A stretch of DNA of 23,911 bases from Strigamia acuminata (GCA_949358305.1 CASHSZ010000088.1:1-23911); one strand, 5' to 3'. Shown: positions 1 through 8,956, counted from the first letter of the stretch. Program-made: numbers and translations. Notes: generated by a model not told the origin, from the sequence alone.

Positions 1-12
1 TCTCTCTCTTTC

Positions 13-95
13 TATTACTATTATTATTATTATTACTATTATTATCACTATTATTGCTTTTACAGGTATTACTATTATTATTATTATTGTTATTG
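13..95. repeat. imperfect (ATT)n microsatellite
   Basis: Runs of ATT/TTA trinucleotides dominate this stretch, interrupted by C or G substitutions and by a short non-repeat insert around 55-65. Confidence 0.85.
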
Positions 96-235
96 TCAAG
101 TGAATAAATGAGCGAACAAATCGGTAAACAATGGCGGTTATTGTGTTACAATACGGGGTTTCCCCGCCCGTGCTCGCATCGTGTTTTCACTCGTTTATCC
201 CCGACCGCCTGTTTAGTCGTTTGTTTGTTTCCCTG

Positions 236-242
236 TCTATCC

Positions 243-297
<55 letters not shown>

Positions 298-322
298 CAT
301 CTATCTATCTATCTATCTATCT
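236..322. repeat. (ATCT)n microsatellite
   Basis: Over 80 bp of the tetranucleotide ATCT, with single CCAT variants near 241 and 297. It gives open frames of Ile-Tyr-Leu-Ser repeats that are not genes. It runs directly into a second tetranucleotide tract. Confidence 0.95.
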
Positions 323-357
323 GTCAGTCAGTCAGTCAGTCAGTCAGTCAGTCAGTC
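323..357. repeat. (GTCA)n microsatellite
   Basis: About nine tandem GTCA units directly abut the ATCT tract, making a compound microsatellite. Confidence 0.95.
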
Positions 358-635
358 GGCTAAATTAAAATATGGTGGTCGGGGAAACCGACTATTTTCT
401 CACCTTGCAGATAAAACGCTCGAACGTATCGATACACACGCGTGTTTCACGAAATGGAGTGTGGCGCAATAGATAAAAATCTTTCTTCCTTTTTTTGTTG
501 CGCGTCGTGATACCTTGACGTAACTGCGACAACGTGAATAGGTGGGGGGAGGGATTTTGGTACTGTAAGTAGTGCGAGTGTCTATTTTCAAACAAACGAG
601 CGAGTGGAGAGACGATTCACGCATTCACTCGACCG

Positions 636-690
636 CCCGCCCGTGCGCGTGCGTACATTACATTAGCATGTGCACACGCGCACGGGCGGG
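636..690. repeat. GC-rich inverted repeat / hairpin
   Basis: Positions 636-651 (CCCGCCCGTGCGCGTG) are perfectly complementary to 675-690. Pairing continues inward over 652-658 against 668-674 with two mismatches, one of which would be a G-U pair in RNA. A 9-nt loop at 659-667 remains. The whole is 55 nt. It could be a hairpin RNA precursor, a small inverted-repeat relic or a fortuitous palindrome; nothing nearby decides this. Confidence 0.8.
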
Positions 691-988
691 AGACCCCGTG
701 CATCGCCATCACTTTTTAATTTTTAACAAGCATGCGAGGTGGTCTTCATTGCGTTGTGTGGGTTTTCTGGACCAAACTCGACGTGTGTAATTGACCAATT
801 TGTTTTATTTTCACACAACGAACAGACGAATGAAGAAACAAACAAAGAAAGAAGCGGCATTCATTTAACACATACTTTGTCATTGTTTTGGCATTTTTGG
901 CACGTCGAGACAGACTTAATCACGCCGCTCTAAAACTATCCGTGCAGTTTCAAACTCTGTTTGGTTTTGTTTGGTTTGGGTTTTTCTT

Positions 989-1018
989 CCCCCCCCCCTC
1001 CCCCCCCCATCTCCCCCC
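989..1018. repeat. C-rich tract (minus-strand G-quadruplex candidate)
   Basis: Runs of ten, nine and six cytosines are separated by one to four bases. The minus strand therefore carries G-runs able to form a quadruplex. Assemblies are often wrong about run lengths here. Confidence 0.7.
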
Positions 1019-1369
1019 TACGTTTTATTTGCATCTACAAGTATTTGCTTCTCATTAAATTACGTTTATTCATTTTCTCTTTCTTTCCAAATGGGTAAAC
1101 AGAAGACCTCGGCTAGACGCGTGTACCCGGCGCGTTGTTACTACGCGCGCGACCGAAGTGACTGGCCCAGCGTCTTGACCAATTATTAATTCAAATGTTA
1201 ATTTTTTATTTCGCTCTTCTTCTACCAACTGTCTTGCGCCGAGACCGCCGGTGTAGAGGCAGTGGCATCGCGCGCGGATTTGGTCGGACGGATTGTCGCG
1301 GCCATCCGCTTCGCGTTTATGTTGGAGGACCTAAACTCGTTTTTGGACGATTGCCTTGGCGGTCGGTAT

Positions 1370-1413
1370 GGTGGCGGAATTGACCACGGTGGCGGAATAC
1401 GACCACGGTGGCG
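1370..1413. repeat. short GGTGGCG tandem repeat
   Basis: GGTGGCG starts at 1370, 1388 and 1407, within imperfect 18-19-bp units that also share GAAT and GACCAC. A GGCCACC/GGTGGCC hairpin follows near 1478-1493. Confidence 0.6.
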
Positions 1414-1520
1414 TGCAGGGAGATGGAGATGGAGGAGCCCCGAAACCATCCGAGAAGCTTTGCGTGCAGTGGCGGCGGCCACCTCGGTGGCCACCGCAAT
1501 CGAATGCGTCGTTGGATTTG

Positions 1521-1665
1521 TCAATTTTTTTCTATTTTCATTCCAATTTTTACTCCAATTTTTTTATTCAATTTCTATTACAATTTTCATTCGATTTTTA
1601 TTCAATTTTTGTTTCAATCTTTATTCAATTTTTATTCAGATTTTCTCTCTAATTTTCGATTTGTT
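1521..1665. repeat. T-rich degenerate minisatellite
   Basis: A core resembling CAATTTTTATT recurs every 11-20 bp in imperfect copies. It accounts for the Phe-rich open frames here. Confidence 0.6.
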
Positions 1666-2343
1666 TTGTTTGTCTGTTTTGTTAAATAGAAAAATAAAAT
1701 AAAATAAACAAATCTTTGGATTTTTTATGTGGGCGTGTTTGAGTGGCGGTGGAGAAAATGGGATTATCTAGACCAAAAGAGAGAACAACGTGAGCACCCT
1801 GTTTGGTTACGTAATTGCTAGGGGCCACGCACATTCCAAGAAGGAGGGTAATAAAGAAAGGTCGTGTAAAGGCGATAAAAAAGGTAGACGTTTTGTTCCG
1901 CAACATCGCCCAAACGATAGAATAAACAAGCGGACGGATGGGCAGGGAGAAGAAAAGCACGCGCGCGATCAAACGCGGTGGGTAAAATGTCAGTTGATTC
2001 TATTAGTCAGTCCTGGTCGAGGAGCATGCTGTCTTTAACGATTGAATCGAGTGTTGGGTTGCAAACCCATTTTGAAGTGCTTAAATATTTGTTCCTGTGT
2101 TACGTGATTTATTGGTTACACAATTTCCGAGTATGTGTAACAAGTGTGTTGTAAATTAATGTCCCGATCCAGTGTTCAACCAATAATGATTTTTATCAAT
2201 GCTTGTTATGTACCGCGGTTGAATATTCTCTTCTTTACAGCACACGTCCCTGATGTCGTCTGCTTGAAAAAGCGATTTGTGTTTTATCCTTTTTCCTTGG
2301 TTTATCGATTATTAATGTCGGTGTTTTTACTTGCGATTGTAAA

Positions 2344-2378
2344 GGACAAATCATTGGAAACTTGACAATGATTTATCC
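2344..2378 (+). promoter_or_regulatory. copia A LTR hairpin
   Basis: Arms 2344-2356 (GGACAAATCATTG) and 2366-2378 (CAATGATTTATCC) pair over 13 bp with one C-A mismatch, around a 9-nt loop. It is preceded by TTGTAAAG, as is the matching hairpin in copia B (17571-17606). The arms differ between the families but pairing is kept. It lies about 150 bp before the PBS, so it is probably in the R region of the transcript; that placement is inference. Confidence 0.65.
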
Positions 2379-2438
2379 TATGTTGTTTGAGAAGGCAAAT
2401 AGCCTCTAACCGTGTATCACCATAAATTCTCACGAATT

Positions 2439-2449
2439 AAAGATGGCGC
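2439..2449 (+). promoter_or_regulatory. YY1/Pho-like ATGGCG motif in LTR
   Basis: AAAGATGGCGC resembles the YY1/Pho site (core ATGGC). Copia B has AAACATGGCGGCC in the same context, after GAATTAA and about 90 bp before the PBS in both. Binding is not shown. Confidence 0.45.
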
Positions 2450-2529
2450 ACGCATGTCGGTTTCGCGCACCGTTTCAACTGATGTTTCTTTTGATTTCGT
2501 TTGCAGAATTGCCGGGAATAACCTCACAA

Positions 2530-2541
2530 GTGGTAGCAGAG
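2530..2541 (+). other. copia A primer-binding site (tRNA-iMet)
   Basis: TGGTAGCAGAGG is complementary to the last 12 nt of metazoan initiator tRNA-Met, two bases after the LTR end. The match stops after 12 nt, whereas copia B keeps 19. It primes minus-strand cDNA synthesis in such elements. Confidence 0.85.
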
Positions 2542-2800
2542 GCTGTGCGACGATAAGGCCAGCAGTTTTTGGGAGTTTTCCGGAACATTTCGAGACGAAA
2601 CGAGTGCAGGACGTCGGCCGAGATCGTTGCAGACACGAATCGCCGGCGACGTGCGAAATAACTTCGCCAACTTTTTCAAATCGTCGGGATTGTGTGTGCG
2701 GACAGTACAACGGACTATTACGACAGTAAGCAGTGTCGAAATATTTATTTTCAGTGCGAAATAAGCACTTTTCCACGCCGTTACGAAGCAAATTTTCTTC

Positions 2801-2812
2801 GGCGGCCATTTT
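2801..2812 (+). promoter_or_regulatory. YY1/Pho-like GGCCATTTT site in leader
   Basis: GGCGGCCATTTT contains GCCATTTT, the reverse of the YY1/Pho core. The identical 12-mer is at 18032-18043 in copia B, in both cases just after a CTTCGG sequence and followed by TTTGGATT or TTGGATT. Confidence 0.45.
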
Positions 2813-2843
2813 GGATTCGGCAGTGCAGCCGACGTAGCAACGA

Positions 2844-2865
2844 CGTGTTTTCGGGCCGATACACG
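2844..2865 (+). other. copia A leader stem-loop
   Basis: CGTGT (2844-2848) pairs with ACACG (2861-2865). An inner TCG/CGA stem closes a GGC loop. Copia B has the same shape at 18085-18110 with a longer outer stem and TTCG/CGAA inside. The loop side (TTCGGG) is the most conserved part. Confidence 0.55.
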
Positions 2866-3713
2866 CCTAGACGCCAGCTTTTTCCCGAGACGACGATTAT
2901 TCTCGCCGAAACAACGAGAATCAACGTCGATACGACGCATTTTCGCCCCGAATCAGGCGAAAATTACCGAAAACGATCGGAAATCAGCGGTGGATCGCCG
3001 GTGGAGAACAAATCCTCACCAGCGACCATTTTTGTTTGGATTTTCATCGCCGTCGACGGTGGAAACCAATTTCGAGTGTCTCTGTACGCATAAGTCTGCG
3101 TACACGACAATATTTGACCGGAAAAGCCGTGTTTTGCACCCCGGAGTGCTACACGAAGGCGCGGACGGGCGCGACGACGATTTTGGATCGTTTTTCCCCG
3201 CTTTGCACGGACGTGTGCGAGCGGTAGCGCGTCAGCCCCATTTCCGCGCACCGATAACGTCTAAACAACGTTCTACGCTGGACGGAAGCGATTGCGACGA
3301 TCGGATCCCGCAATTCGCCCATCTTAACAACGCAAAAGTGTATTTACCATTTTGTCGTGAAACTCTGTTACATTTAAGTTTTTGTTCGGGTTTCCCTCTT
3401 AGTATCGGTGCCACCCTACGTCCAGTCGGGCACGTGGCACTGTATTCTTGTCTGGGCTTGTTCACGGCCACCCAACCGATCCCGCGACCCCAGGTGGTCG
3501 GACGGAAGAGTTGGGGAACGACCAGTCAAGGTTTGCTCGCCGCTCTTATAGCGGTTTGCCCACGGGTGGAATTGTTTTTTCGCCTTCATTTTTGGTGGGT
3601 GACAAGTGTGCACTGTGTGATTTGATTCTAGTGAAGTGTTTTGTGCGGAATAATTTCCGAATTTAGTGATTTTTCGTGCATCCTTCATTATTATTGTGCA
3701 TTGTGTCGTCGTG

Positions 3714-6700
3714 ATGTCAAAACACGACGACTATAAGGATATTAAAAAACTCGACGGCACGAACTATGCTACGTGGTCGGTGCAGGTCCAGCTGCTCCTC
3801 AAATACAACGGTGTTTGGGGCCACGTGGATGGTACGGAGAAAGAACCGCCTGACACCGCCACAGCAAAGGAGAAAAGGGACTTCAAAGTCCGAGAGGACA
3901 AAGCCATGTCAACCCTTTGCATGAGTTGCGCGGAACCTCAGCAAGTCATTGCCGTCTCTTGTCCCACTGCTGCAAAAGTCTGGGAAGCGTTAAAAGACGC
4001 TTATCAACCGACGACGAGGGCACGCCGCGCTCGACTGCGCCGTGACTTTTTGAACATGAAAATGTTAGAAGGCGAGGAAATGCTCGTTTTCACGGGGCGA
4101 GTCGATCGGAAGGTCACGGAATTAAAAAACGTGAAAATCGACGTCTCCGACGAGTTCCACGCTTTCCAGTATTTGGACCACTTACCCCCACAATATGAGA
4201 ACATTAAACAGACAGCGTATCATTGGGAAGATGCTGAGTTCACGGCTAAAAACGTGAAAGAGAGGTTGCTTGGCGAATACAATCGCCTTTATGAATCAAG
4301 CAACGAGTTCGGTGTCCTTACTAAACAAATGGACAATACTGCATTATTTGCCAAGCAAAAATGGAAACCACGTGGGAAACCTTCAACAGCTGCTGGGCCC
4401 TCACGGGGCACTTGTTTTAATTGTGGAGGGACGGGTCACTTCGCTAGAGAGTGCCCGTCGCCTCCAAAACAGCAAGGAGCTTTTGGGACTTTTCCTGCCG
4501 CTGCTGGTTCGCCGGCCCAATTAAATCGAGGAAGTGGACGCGGCAGGGGCCGTGGAAAAGGGCAACAGAGAGCAAATCTCACACAGCTGGACCCGTATGC
4601 GGATGAGCCCCACACTTTATACTCGGCAGTATTGGAGGAAAAACCTGCGCAGCCATTATCCCTTGTGTCGCACGGCAATTGTGATTCTCAATGGTACGTG
4701 GACACAGGGGCGACCGACCATTTCTCTTTCAACCGGAGTTGGTTCTCGGACTTTAGACCGCTGTCTAACTTCAGCGTACAACAAGGTGAAGGCAAATCGA
4801 AAATCGAAGGAGTCGGAAATGTTGTCATCACCACGCTTTATGGAACCCGACATAGGGACATTACTTTGAAGAATGTTTTCTTCGCACCCAATTTTCGGAA
4901 GAATCTCATCTCACTTGGACGCACCGATGAGGCTGGGATGTGCACATTTGTCAAAAATGGGGAAATGTTTATTTATAAAGATAAGATCGAGGAACCATCG
5001 ATTACGGCAGTTCGAACTTCGAATAGATTGTATAAAGTTAACTGTCGTATCGAGGTTGGGAATGTAAACACAGCTGCATTAACTGCGCAACAGAATGCGG
5101 CTGCTGTCCTCGACTTGATCAAATCATCTGTAAAGGATGAAAGATTTGTGCAACCGTTACTAACCATTTTAGACTATAAGAACGCATTACTAAAAAGTTT
5201 GAGTAAGTCGGATAAAGGGACGTCCGCAGCTAATTTGAGTGCGCAAGTGAGCGAGAAAACGTCAGCGCCTGCGGCGATTAATTTACCGAAAGCGGGGAAT
5301 GAGGTTCAGACACCTCCTGCAAATATTCCCCAAGCTAATGCGACAGCGAAAGCTAACGGCGGAAACGCCAATGATGTGAAAGTTAGAAACCAGGAGCGGC
5401 CCCAAACCATGGACACATGGCATTCGAAGATGGGCCATCTCAATGCTAAAGGCATTTCAAAATTAGAAAAGTCTGATGACGTATTTGGAATTAACCTGTC
5501 CACTAAGGAATTGTCTACCTGTGACGCATGTGCAACCGCCAAAAGCACGAGAGCAAGCTTTCCCCCTATAGTTGCGATTTCAACCAAAGGGATTTTAGAC
5601 ATTGTACACATGGATGTCTGGGGGAAATCACAGGGTCCTTCCTTAGGTGGGGCTAATTACTATTTTATTCTCGTGGACGACTATTCACGGTATATGTGGA
5701 TAATTATGATGAAAACCAAAGGGGAGGTTTTGGGTCATTTCAAACGATGGCTAACTGAAGTGGAAAGAACGACTTCTAAGAAAGTCAAATGTATTAAGAC
5801 TGATAATGGCGGGGAATTTATTTCTCGGGATTGGGACACTTACGCTTCCAAGATAGGATTAAAATGCATTCGAACAAATGCATATTCTCCGGAAATGAAT
5901 TCCGTGGCTGAAAAGGCCAACCGTACAATTATTAGCGGGGTGAGGGCTTTGATGCTCGAGAACAGTTTCCCCTATCCCCTTTGGGCTGAATTGGCGACTT
6001 CCATCGTCTACTTAAAGAATAGGTTTCCTCACCAGGGGATTGAAGGCAAAACACCTTACTCGATATTTTTCAATAAGAAATTGTCTTTACGACACATTAA
6101 GTGCATTGGGTCGAAGACTTTTGTTCATGTTCCATCCCAGACCCGCAAAGGCAAATTGGAGGGTAGAGCATGGGCAGGAGCATTGGTTGGCTATGCCATC
6201 TCCACTAGGGGCTATAGGATCTGGGACCCTAAAACAAATCAAGTTTTTGCGTCAAAACACGTGCGGATCTTCGAGGACTCGTATTGGTACGAGATTGGGA
6301 AGAGATTACAGACTCCAGTTCGACAACCTCAAGGGGGATCCAAAGAATTTAAGAGTTTTGGCTACTCTTCCTCCGACACCGAGGAAGATGACGATGATTC
6401 CGTTGTCCCTGTTGGACAGCCACCACCCTTTATGCCACCTCCTATCCCACCGCACATTCCGCCCCCTATTCCACCTAGAACCCCAGGACCTGCTTTGAGA
6501 CCAAATGTGCAGCGGACAATTGAGTTGCCTGCAATTGGAGTTGATCCTATTGGGGATGATGAGGAAATTGGTGGGGCGCAGGGTATTGATGGAGATAATC
6601 CAGTTGAAGAAATTGGTGGGGCGAAGGGGGATGATGAAAATTTCTTAAACGTTTATCCTGACGACGATGAGGATCCAGATCTGGCACCCCCTCCTGGGGT

Positions 6701-8105
6701 ACAAACTCGTCGTGGTTCGGGTAAAAAAGGAAAGGTGAAAGAGAAAGAAACCCCAGACCCAATGTTATTGCCGCTGGATATGACGAAATGGAGGAGAATC
6801 CAGTCTGTCCGGAAAGCCGGGGCAACGGCTGGAAAAGTTGACGTTGTTTATTTCTCGCCCAATGACGACAAACTTAGAAGTCGAACTGATGTTGCACGGT
6901 GGTGCGATGGAGAAAGTTACGCATACGATCCGAACCTTTTCGACTTCAAAACGTTAGAAGGGGAGGAACCCTTACCTTTTGCGGGGTTTTGTGCAGTTGA
7001 GCCCGACACCTACGAGGAGGCGATCGAGGGCATTAACAAACCCTACTGGGAAGGGGCCATGAAGGACGAGATAGACATTTTTGATGAACGAGAAGTCTAT
7101 CGTGAAATTGACAAGCCTAAAGACGTACAGCTTTTGGGGACAAAATGGATATATAAGATGAAACGCGATCACACCGGAGCAATTCAACGCTACCGGGCCC
7201 GATTGGTGGCCCAAGGGTTTAAACAGAGGCCCGGAATTGACTTTACGGAGGTATTTTCCCCCGTTGTCAATTTCGTCCTCGTTATCGTGTTCTTCTGCAC
7301 TCTGGTAGTGCTTAAGGGCTGGCGTGACGTGCACATCGATATTAAGGCCGCCTACCTCTATGGCGACCTCGATACAGTGCAATATTGTGAAGTCCCCAAG
7401 GGTTACAGGACAGCGAAAAACCGACATAAGTGTTGGATGCTGCTGAAGGCCTTATATGGCCTTCATCAGAGCGGACGAATGTGGTACCAAGCGCTCCACG
7501 ATTGTCTGCTCCAATTGGGATTTGAGCCAATGCTAGGACTGAACTGTGTCTATTCCCTGGACAACGAAGCAGTAATCATTTTCTACGTCGACGATATCGT
7601 ACTCTTTTCAAGAGACGATTACGTCGAAAAATGCGTCCTGAAATGGATTCGCGGTTTCTTCGACATTGTTGATTTGGGTCCGGTGACCCTATTGTTGGGC
7701 ATTGAATTCGACAGATCCGGGGGGCGAATCCGTATTCACCAGAGAAAGTACATAGAAAAGCTATGTAAGATGTATGGAGTGGATCCGTGTCACCGTGTGC
7801 GAGTGCCAGTGACCCCTGGCACAATGATCCAGCAAGTTAAAGAGGGTGAACGGGTGAACACGGTATTTCCGTACAGGAACTTGGTCGGGAGTCTCCTTTT
7901 TATTGCGAGCAGGACTAGGCCTGATATCCTCTTTTCGGTTATAGTCCTCTCGCAATACAATGAAAAACATTCGGCGCGTCATGTTGGAATGCTGATGCAG
8001 GTATTGCGATATTTAGGGAACACACCAAACTATGCCATCGATTTATCGAATTGTAGGAATGATTCCCTTACTGTCTACACTGACGCTTCTTTCGCCCTAG
8101 ACTAA
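3714..8105 (+). CDS. copia A gag-pol polyprotein, cut short by an in-frame TAA
   Basis: One continuous frame encodes the copia polyprotein. The first in-frame ATG (3714, MSKHDDYKD...) matches the start region of the copia B protein, so I chose it over an upstream non-ATG start. Seen in order: a Gag region with the LDGTNYATW motif; a CCHC zinc knuckle at residues 234-247 (CFNCGGTGHFARECP); protease DTGA at 330; a GAG-pre-integrase/HHCC region (WHSKMGH, CDAC); integrase catalytic D634, D697, E733 (D-x62-D-x35-E); an acidic and proline-rich linker at about 890-1030; RT with YVDD at 1291-1294; and RNase H starting with TDAS near 1457. A TAA at 8103-8105 ends the frame after 1463 residues, where the aligned copia B codon is TTA (Leu). 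The frame stays open beyond it, so this is a single nonsense change or a sequencing error. The protein is expected to lack most of RNase H. Confidence 0.9.
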   Translation: MSKHDDYKDIKKLDGTNYATWSVQVQLLLKYNGVWGHVDGTEKEPPDTATAKEKRDFKVREDKAMSTLCMSCAEPQQVIAVSCPTAAKVWEALKDAYQPTTRARRARLRRDFLNMKMLEGEEMLVFTGRVDRKVTELKNVKIDVSDEFHAFQYLDHLPPQYENIKQTAYHWEDAEFTAKNVKERLLGEYNRLYESSNEFGVLTKQMDNTALFAKQKWKPRGKPSTAAGPSRGTCFNCGGTGHFARECPSPPKQQGAFGTFPAAAGSPAQLNRGSGRGRGRGKGQQRANLTQLDPYADEPHTLYSAVLEEKPAQPLSLVSHGNCDSQWYVDTGATDHFSFNRSWFSDFRPLSNFSVQQGEGKSKIEGVGNVVITTLYGTRHRDITLKNVFFAPNFRKNLISLGRTDEAGMCTFVKNGEMFIYKDKIEEPSITAVRTSNRLYKVNCRIEVGNVNTAALTAQQNAAAVLDLIKSSVKDERFVQPLLTILDYKNALLKSLSKSDKGTSAANLSAQVSEKTSAPAAINLPKAGNEVQTPPANIPQANATAKANGGNANDVKVRNQERPQTMDTWHSKMGHLNAKGISKLEKSDDVFGINLSTKELSTCDACATAKSTRASFPPIVAISTKGILDIVHMDVWGKSQGPSLGGANYYFILVDDYSRYMWIIMMKTKGEVLGHFKRWLTEVERTTSKKVKCIKTDNGGEFISRDWDTYASKIGLKCIRTNAYSPEMNSVAEKANRTIISGVRALMLENSFPYPLWAELATSIVYLKNRFPHQGIEGKTPYSIFFNKKLSLRHIKCIGSKTFVHVPSQTRKGKLEGRAWAGALVGYAISTRGYRIWDPKTNQVFASKHVRIFEDSYWYEIGKRLQTPVRQPQGGSKEFKSFGYSSSDTEEDDDDSVVPVGQPPPFMPPPIPPHIPPPIPPRTPGPALRPNVQRTIELPAIGVDPIGDDEEIGGAQGIDGDNPVEEIGGAKGDDENFLNVYPDDDEDPDLAPPPGVQTRRGSGKKGKVKEKETPDPMLLPLDMTKWRRIQSVRKAGATAGKVDVVYFSPNDDKLRSRTDVARWCDGESYAYDPNLFDFKTLEGEEPLPFAGFCAVEPDTYEEAIEGINKPYWEGAMKDEIDIFDEREVYREIDKPKDVQLLGTKWIYKMKRDHTGAIQRYRARLVAQGFKQRPGIDFTEVFSPVVNFVLVIVFFCTLVVLKGWRDVHIDIKAAYLYGDLDTVQYCEVPKGYRTAKNRHKCWMLLKALYGLHQSGRMWYQALHDCLLQLGFEPMLGLNCVYSLDNEAVIIFYVDDIVLFSRDDYVEKCVLKWIRGFFDIVDLGPVTLLLGIEFDRSGGRIRIHQRKYIEKLCKMYGVDPCHRVRVPVTPGTMIQQVKEGERVNTVFPYRNLVGSLLFIASRTRPDILFSVIVLSQYNEKHSARHVGMLMQVLRYLGNTPNYAIDLSNCRNDSLTVYTDASFALD

Positions 8106-8540
8106 GATAAGAGAAGAAGCTTTGGGGGCCATATAGTGTACCTAGGGGGGGTTCCAATCTCATGGAACTGCCATAAGCAGACAATGACCTCCCTGTCGAT
8201 CATGGAGAGTGAATTTCTGGCCGTGGTCGATGGGGTGAAGGATATTATATGGCTTCACCGACTGTACGACGCAGACATTATGTTTTGTGTCGAACGCGCA
8301 ACCCCGTGCGTATATGCCGACAGTATGCCGGCGATTCAGTATACGAAAAATAGAATAGAAAACCGCGCTAATAAACATATAGATGTCAAACTGCATTTCG
8401 TCCGTGACTGGTTCGAAAAAGGAACGTTTTCTATTAGACACATCGCCGGGGTTCTGAACGTGGCAGATATTTTAACCAAATGGTTAGCGAAACCAAGGTT
8501 AAACACTCTTTGCGAACACATTTTTGTTATGGACAAATAG
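8106..8540 (+). pseudogene. copia A RNase H C-terminal part, after the stop
   Basis: The frame continues unbroken for 144 codons after the TAA and carries the rest of the copia RNase H: the RRSFGG segment shared with copia B, an SIMESEF segment with the catalytic Glu, VYADSMPAIQ with an Asp, and the KHIDVKLHFVRD...ADILTK tail usual at copia C-termini. The natural stop is TAG at 8538-8540, just before the polypurine tract. This part has no start of its own and would be made only by readthrough. Confidence 0.85.
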
Positions 8541-8547
8541 TTTAAGC

Positions 8548-8558
8548 AAAGGGGGATT
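8548..8558 (+). other. copia A polypurine tract
   Basis: AAAGGGGGA followed by TT lies 7 bp after the stop and directly before the TG of the 3' LTR. It is the plus-strand primer site of the element. Confidence 0.8.
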
Positions 8559-8569
8559 TGTTGGGTTTA
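8559..8569 (+). repeat. remnant of copia A 3' LTR
   Basis: TGTTGGGTT repeats the first nine bases of the 5' LTR; similarity is then lost. A sequence with gypsy-LTR ends starts at 8570. The intervening TA (8568-8569) may be copia or part of a target duplication. The rest of this LTR is not in the window. Confidence 0.65.
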
Positions 8570-8879
8570 TGACGGTTTATAAGTGCTATTTATTAATAAC
8601 ACGGCCGAATTCTAAGTGTTTTCGGCGAAACCCGCATTTGTCAATGCTCCGAGTCGTCACTAGATGGCGCGATTATAATTCAGCGGTAAAATTGAATTGC
8701 GAGTTAAGAAACTGGTAAATAAATATAAGAATATATTTATTTGTATGAAACGACACTTTATTAGGATTAATATAAATATATATTAATAATTATTGTTCAC
8801 ACTAAGTGATGGGAATCTCTAGTTCAGCAGAAATGGAGATTTGATAATCCATCGATCAACCGATCGATGTGATTGGTGG

Positions 8880-8956
8880 ATCCATTTCCGGTCCTGGGTA
8901 TCCAGTTCCGGTTGTGGTCTGAATTAGCATATTGCTCCTCAGTATCCACTTCCGGT
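8880..8956 (+). promoter_or_regulatory. three ETS-like TTCCGGT repeats in U3
   Basis: ATCCATTTCCGGT (8880-8892), ATCCAGTTCCGGT (8900-8912) and ATCCACTTCCGGT (8944-8956) are direct repeats 75-150 bp before the TATA box. The third contains CACTTCCGGT, a consensus ETS site on the minus strand. An 8-bp inverted repeat, CATCGATC/GATCGATG, lies just upstream (8850-8869). The factor is inferred from the motif only. Confidence 0.55.

Larger units (their letters stand above)
1..2051. other. anonymous flank left of copia A
   Basis: No convincing protein-coding gene is visible. The open frames here are short and either translate microsatellites or lie in low-complexity DNA. Recognisable content is limited to simple repeats, one strong inverted repeat, a C-rich tract, a short GGTGGCG tandem and a T-rich degenerate tract, each listed separately. 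The remaining stretches (about 360-635, 691-988, 1019-1369, 1414-1520 and 1666-2051) show nothing I can name. The copia A LTR starts at its right edge. Confidence 0.6.
2052..2527 (+). repeat. copia A 5' LTR
   Basis: It begins TGTTGGGTT, identical to the nine bases after the 3' polypurine tract, and ends ...CACA two bases before the PBS, giving TG...CA ends and 476 bp. Its right part holds a long hairpin (2344-2378) and an AAAGATGGCGC motif (2439). Both have counterparts at similar distances from the PBS in copia B. No clear TATA box was found. Confidence 0.7.
2542..3713 (+). other. copia A untranslated leader
   Basis: A long, CpG-rich leader separates the PBS from gag. It is alignable in blocks with the copia B leader. 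Shared pieces are GGCGGCCATTTT at 2801, a CGTGT/ACACG stem-loop at 2844-2865, an identical 16-mer CACGAAGGCGCGGACG at 3152-3167, and a block at 3355-3386 ending ATTTAAGTTTTTGTT. The short open frames in it are not conserved as protein, so I read it as non-coding, perhaps for RNA packaging, dimerisation or promoter function (inference). Confidence 0.7.
2052..8567 (+). mobile_element. Ty1/copia-type LTR retrotransposon A
   Basis: In order there are a 5' LTR starting TGTTGGGTT, a PBS matching initiator tRNA-Met, a roughly 1.2-kb leader, and a single gag-pol frame in copia domain order (zinc knuckle, protease, integrase, RT, RNase H). A polypurine tract and the opening TGTTGGGTT of the 3' LTR follow. 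The two LTR copies match for nine bases, and the 3' copy then breaks off at about 8568, where a gypsy LTR appears to begin. One in-frame TAA at 8103 splits the RNase H domain. The 5' boundary is inferred from the nine-base match after the polypurine tract; no target duplication can be checked because the right flank is missing. Confidence 0.85.

Noticed and set aside
108-472. Open frames over the ATCT/GTCA microsatellites
   Set aside because: The protein is Ile-Tyr-Leu-Ser and Ser-Val-Gln repeats dictated by the tetranucleotides.
2417-3251. Minus-strand open frames of 95-138 residues in the copia A leader and LTR
   Set aside because: No recognisable domain, not conserved in the copia B leader, and expected from its low stop density.
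3666-3713. Upstream non-ATG (GTG) start for copia A gag-pol
   Set aside because: The ATG at 3714 aligns with the copia B start region; the upstream 16 codons have no counterpart. The same reasoning rejects GTG 18829 for copia B.
8794-8807. TGTTCAC as the gypsy LTR start
   Set aside because: It leaves 8568-8793 unexplained, and its ends pair less well than TGACGGT/ACCGTCA; kept only as an alternative.
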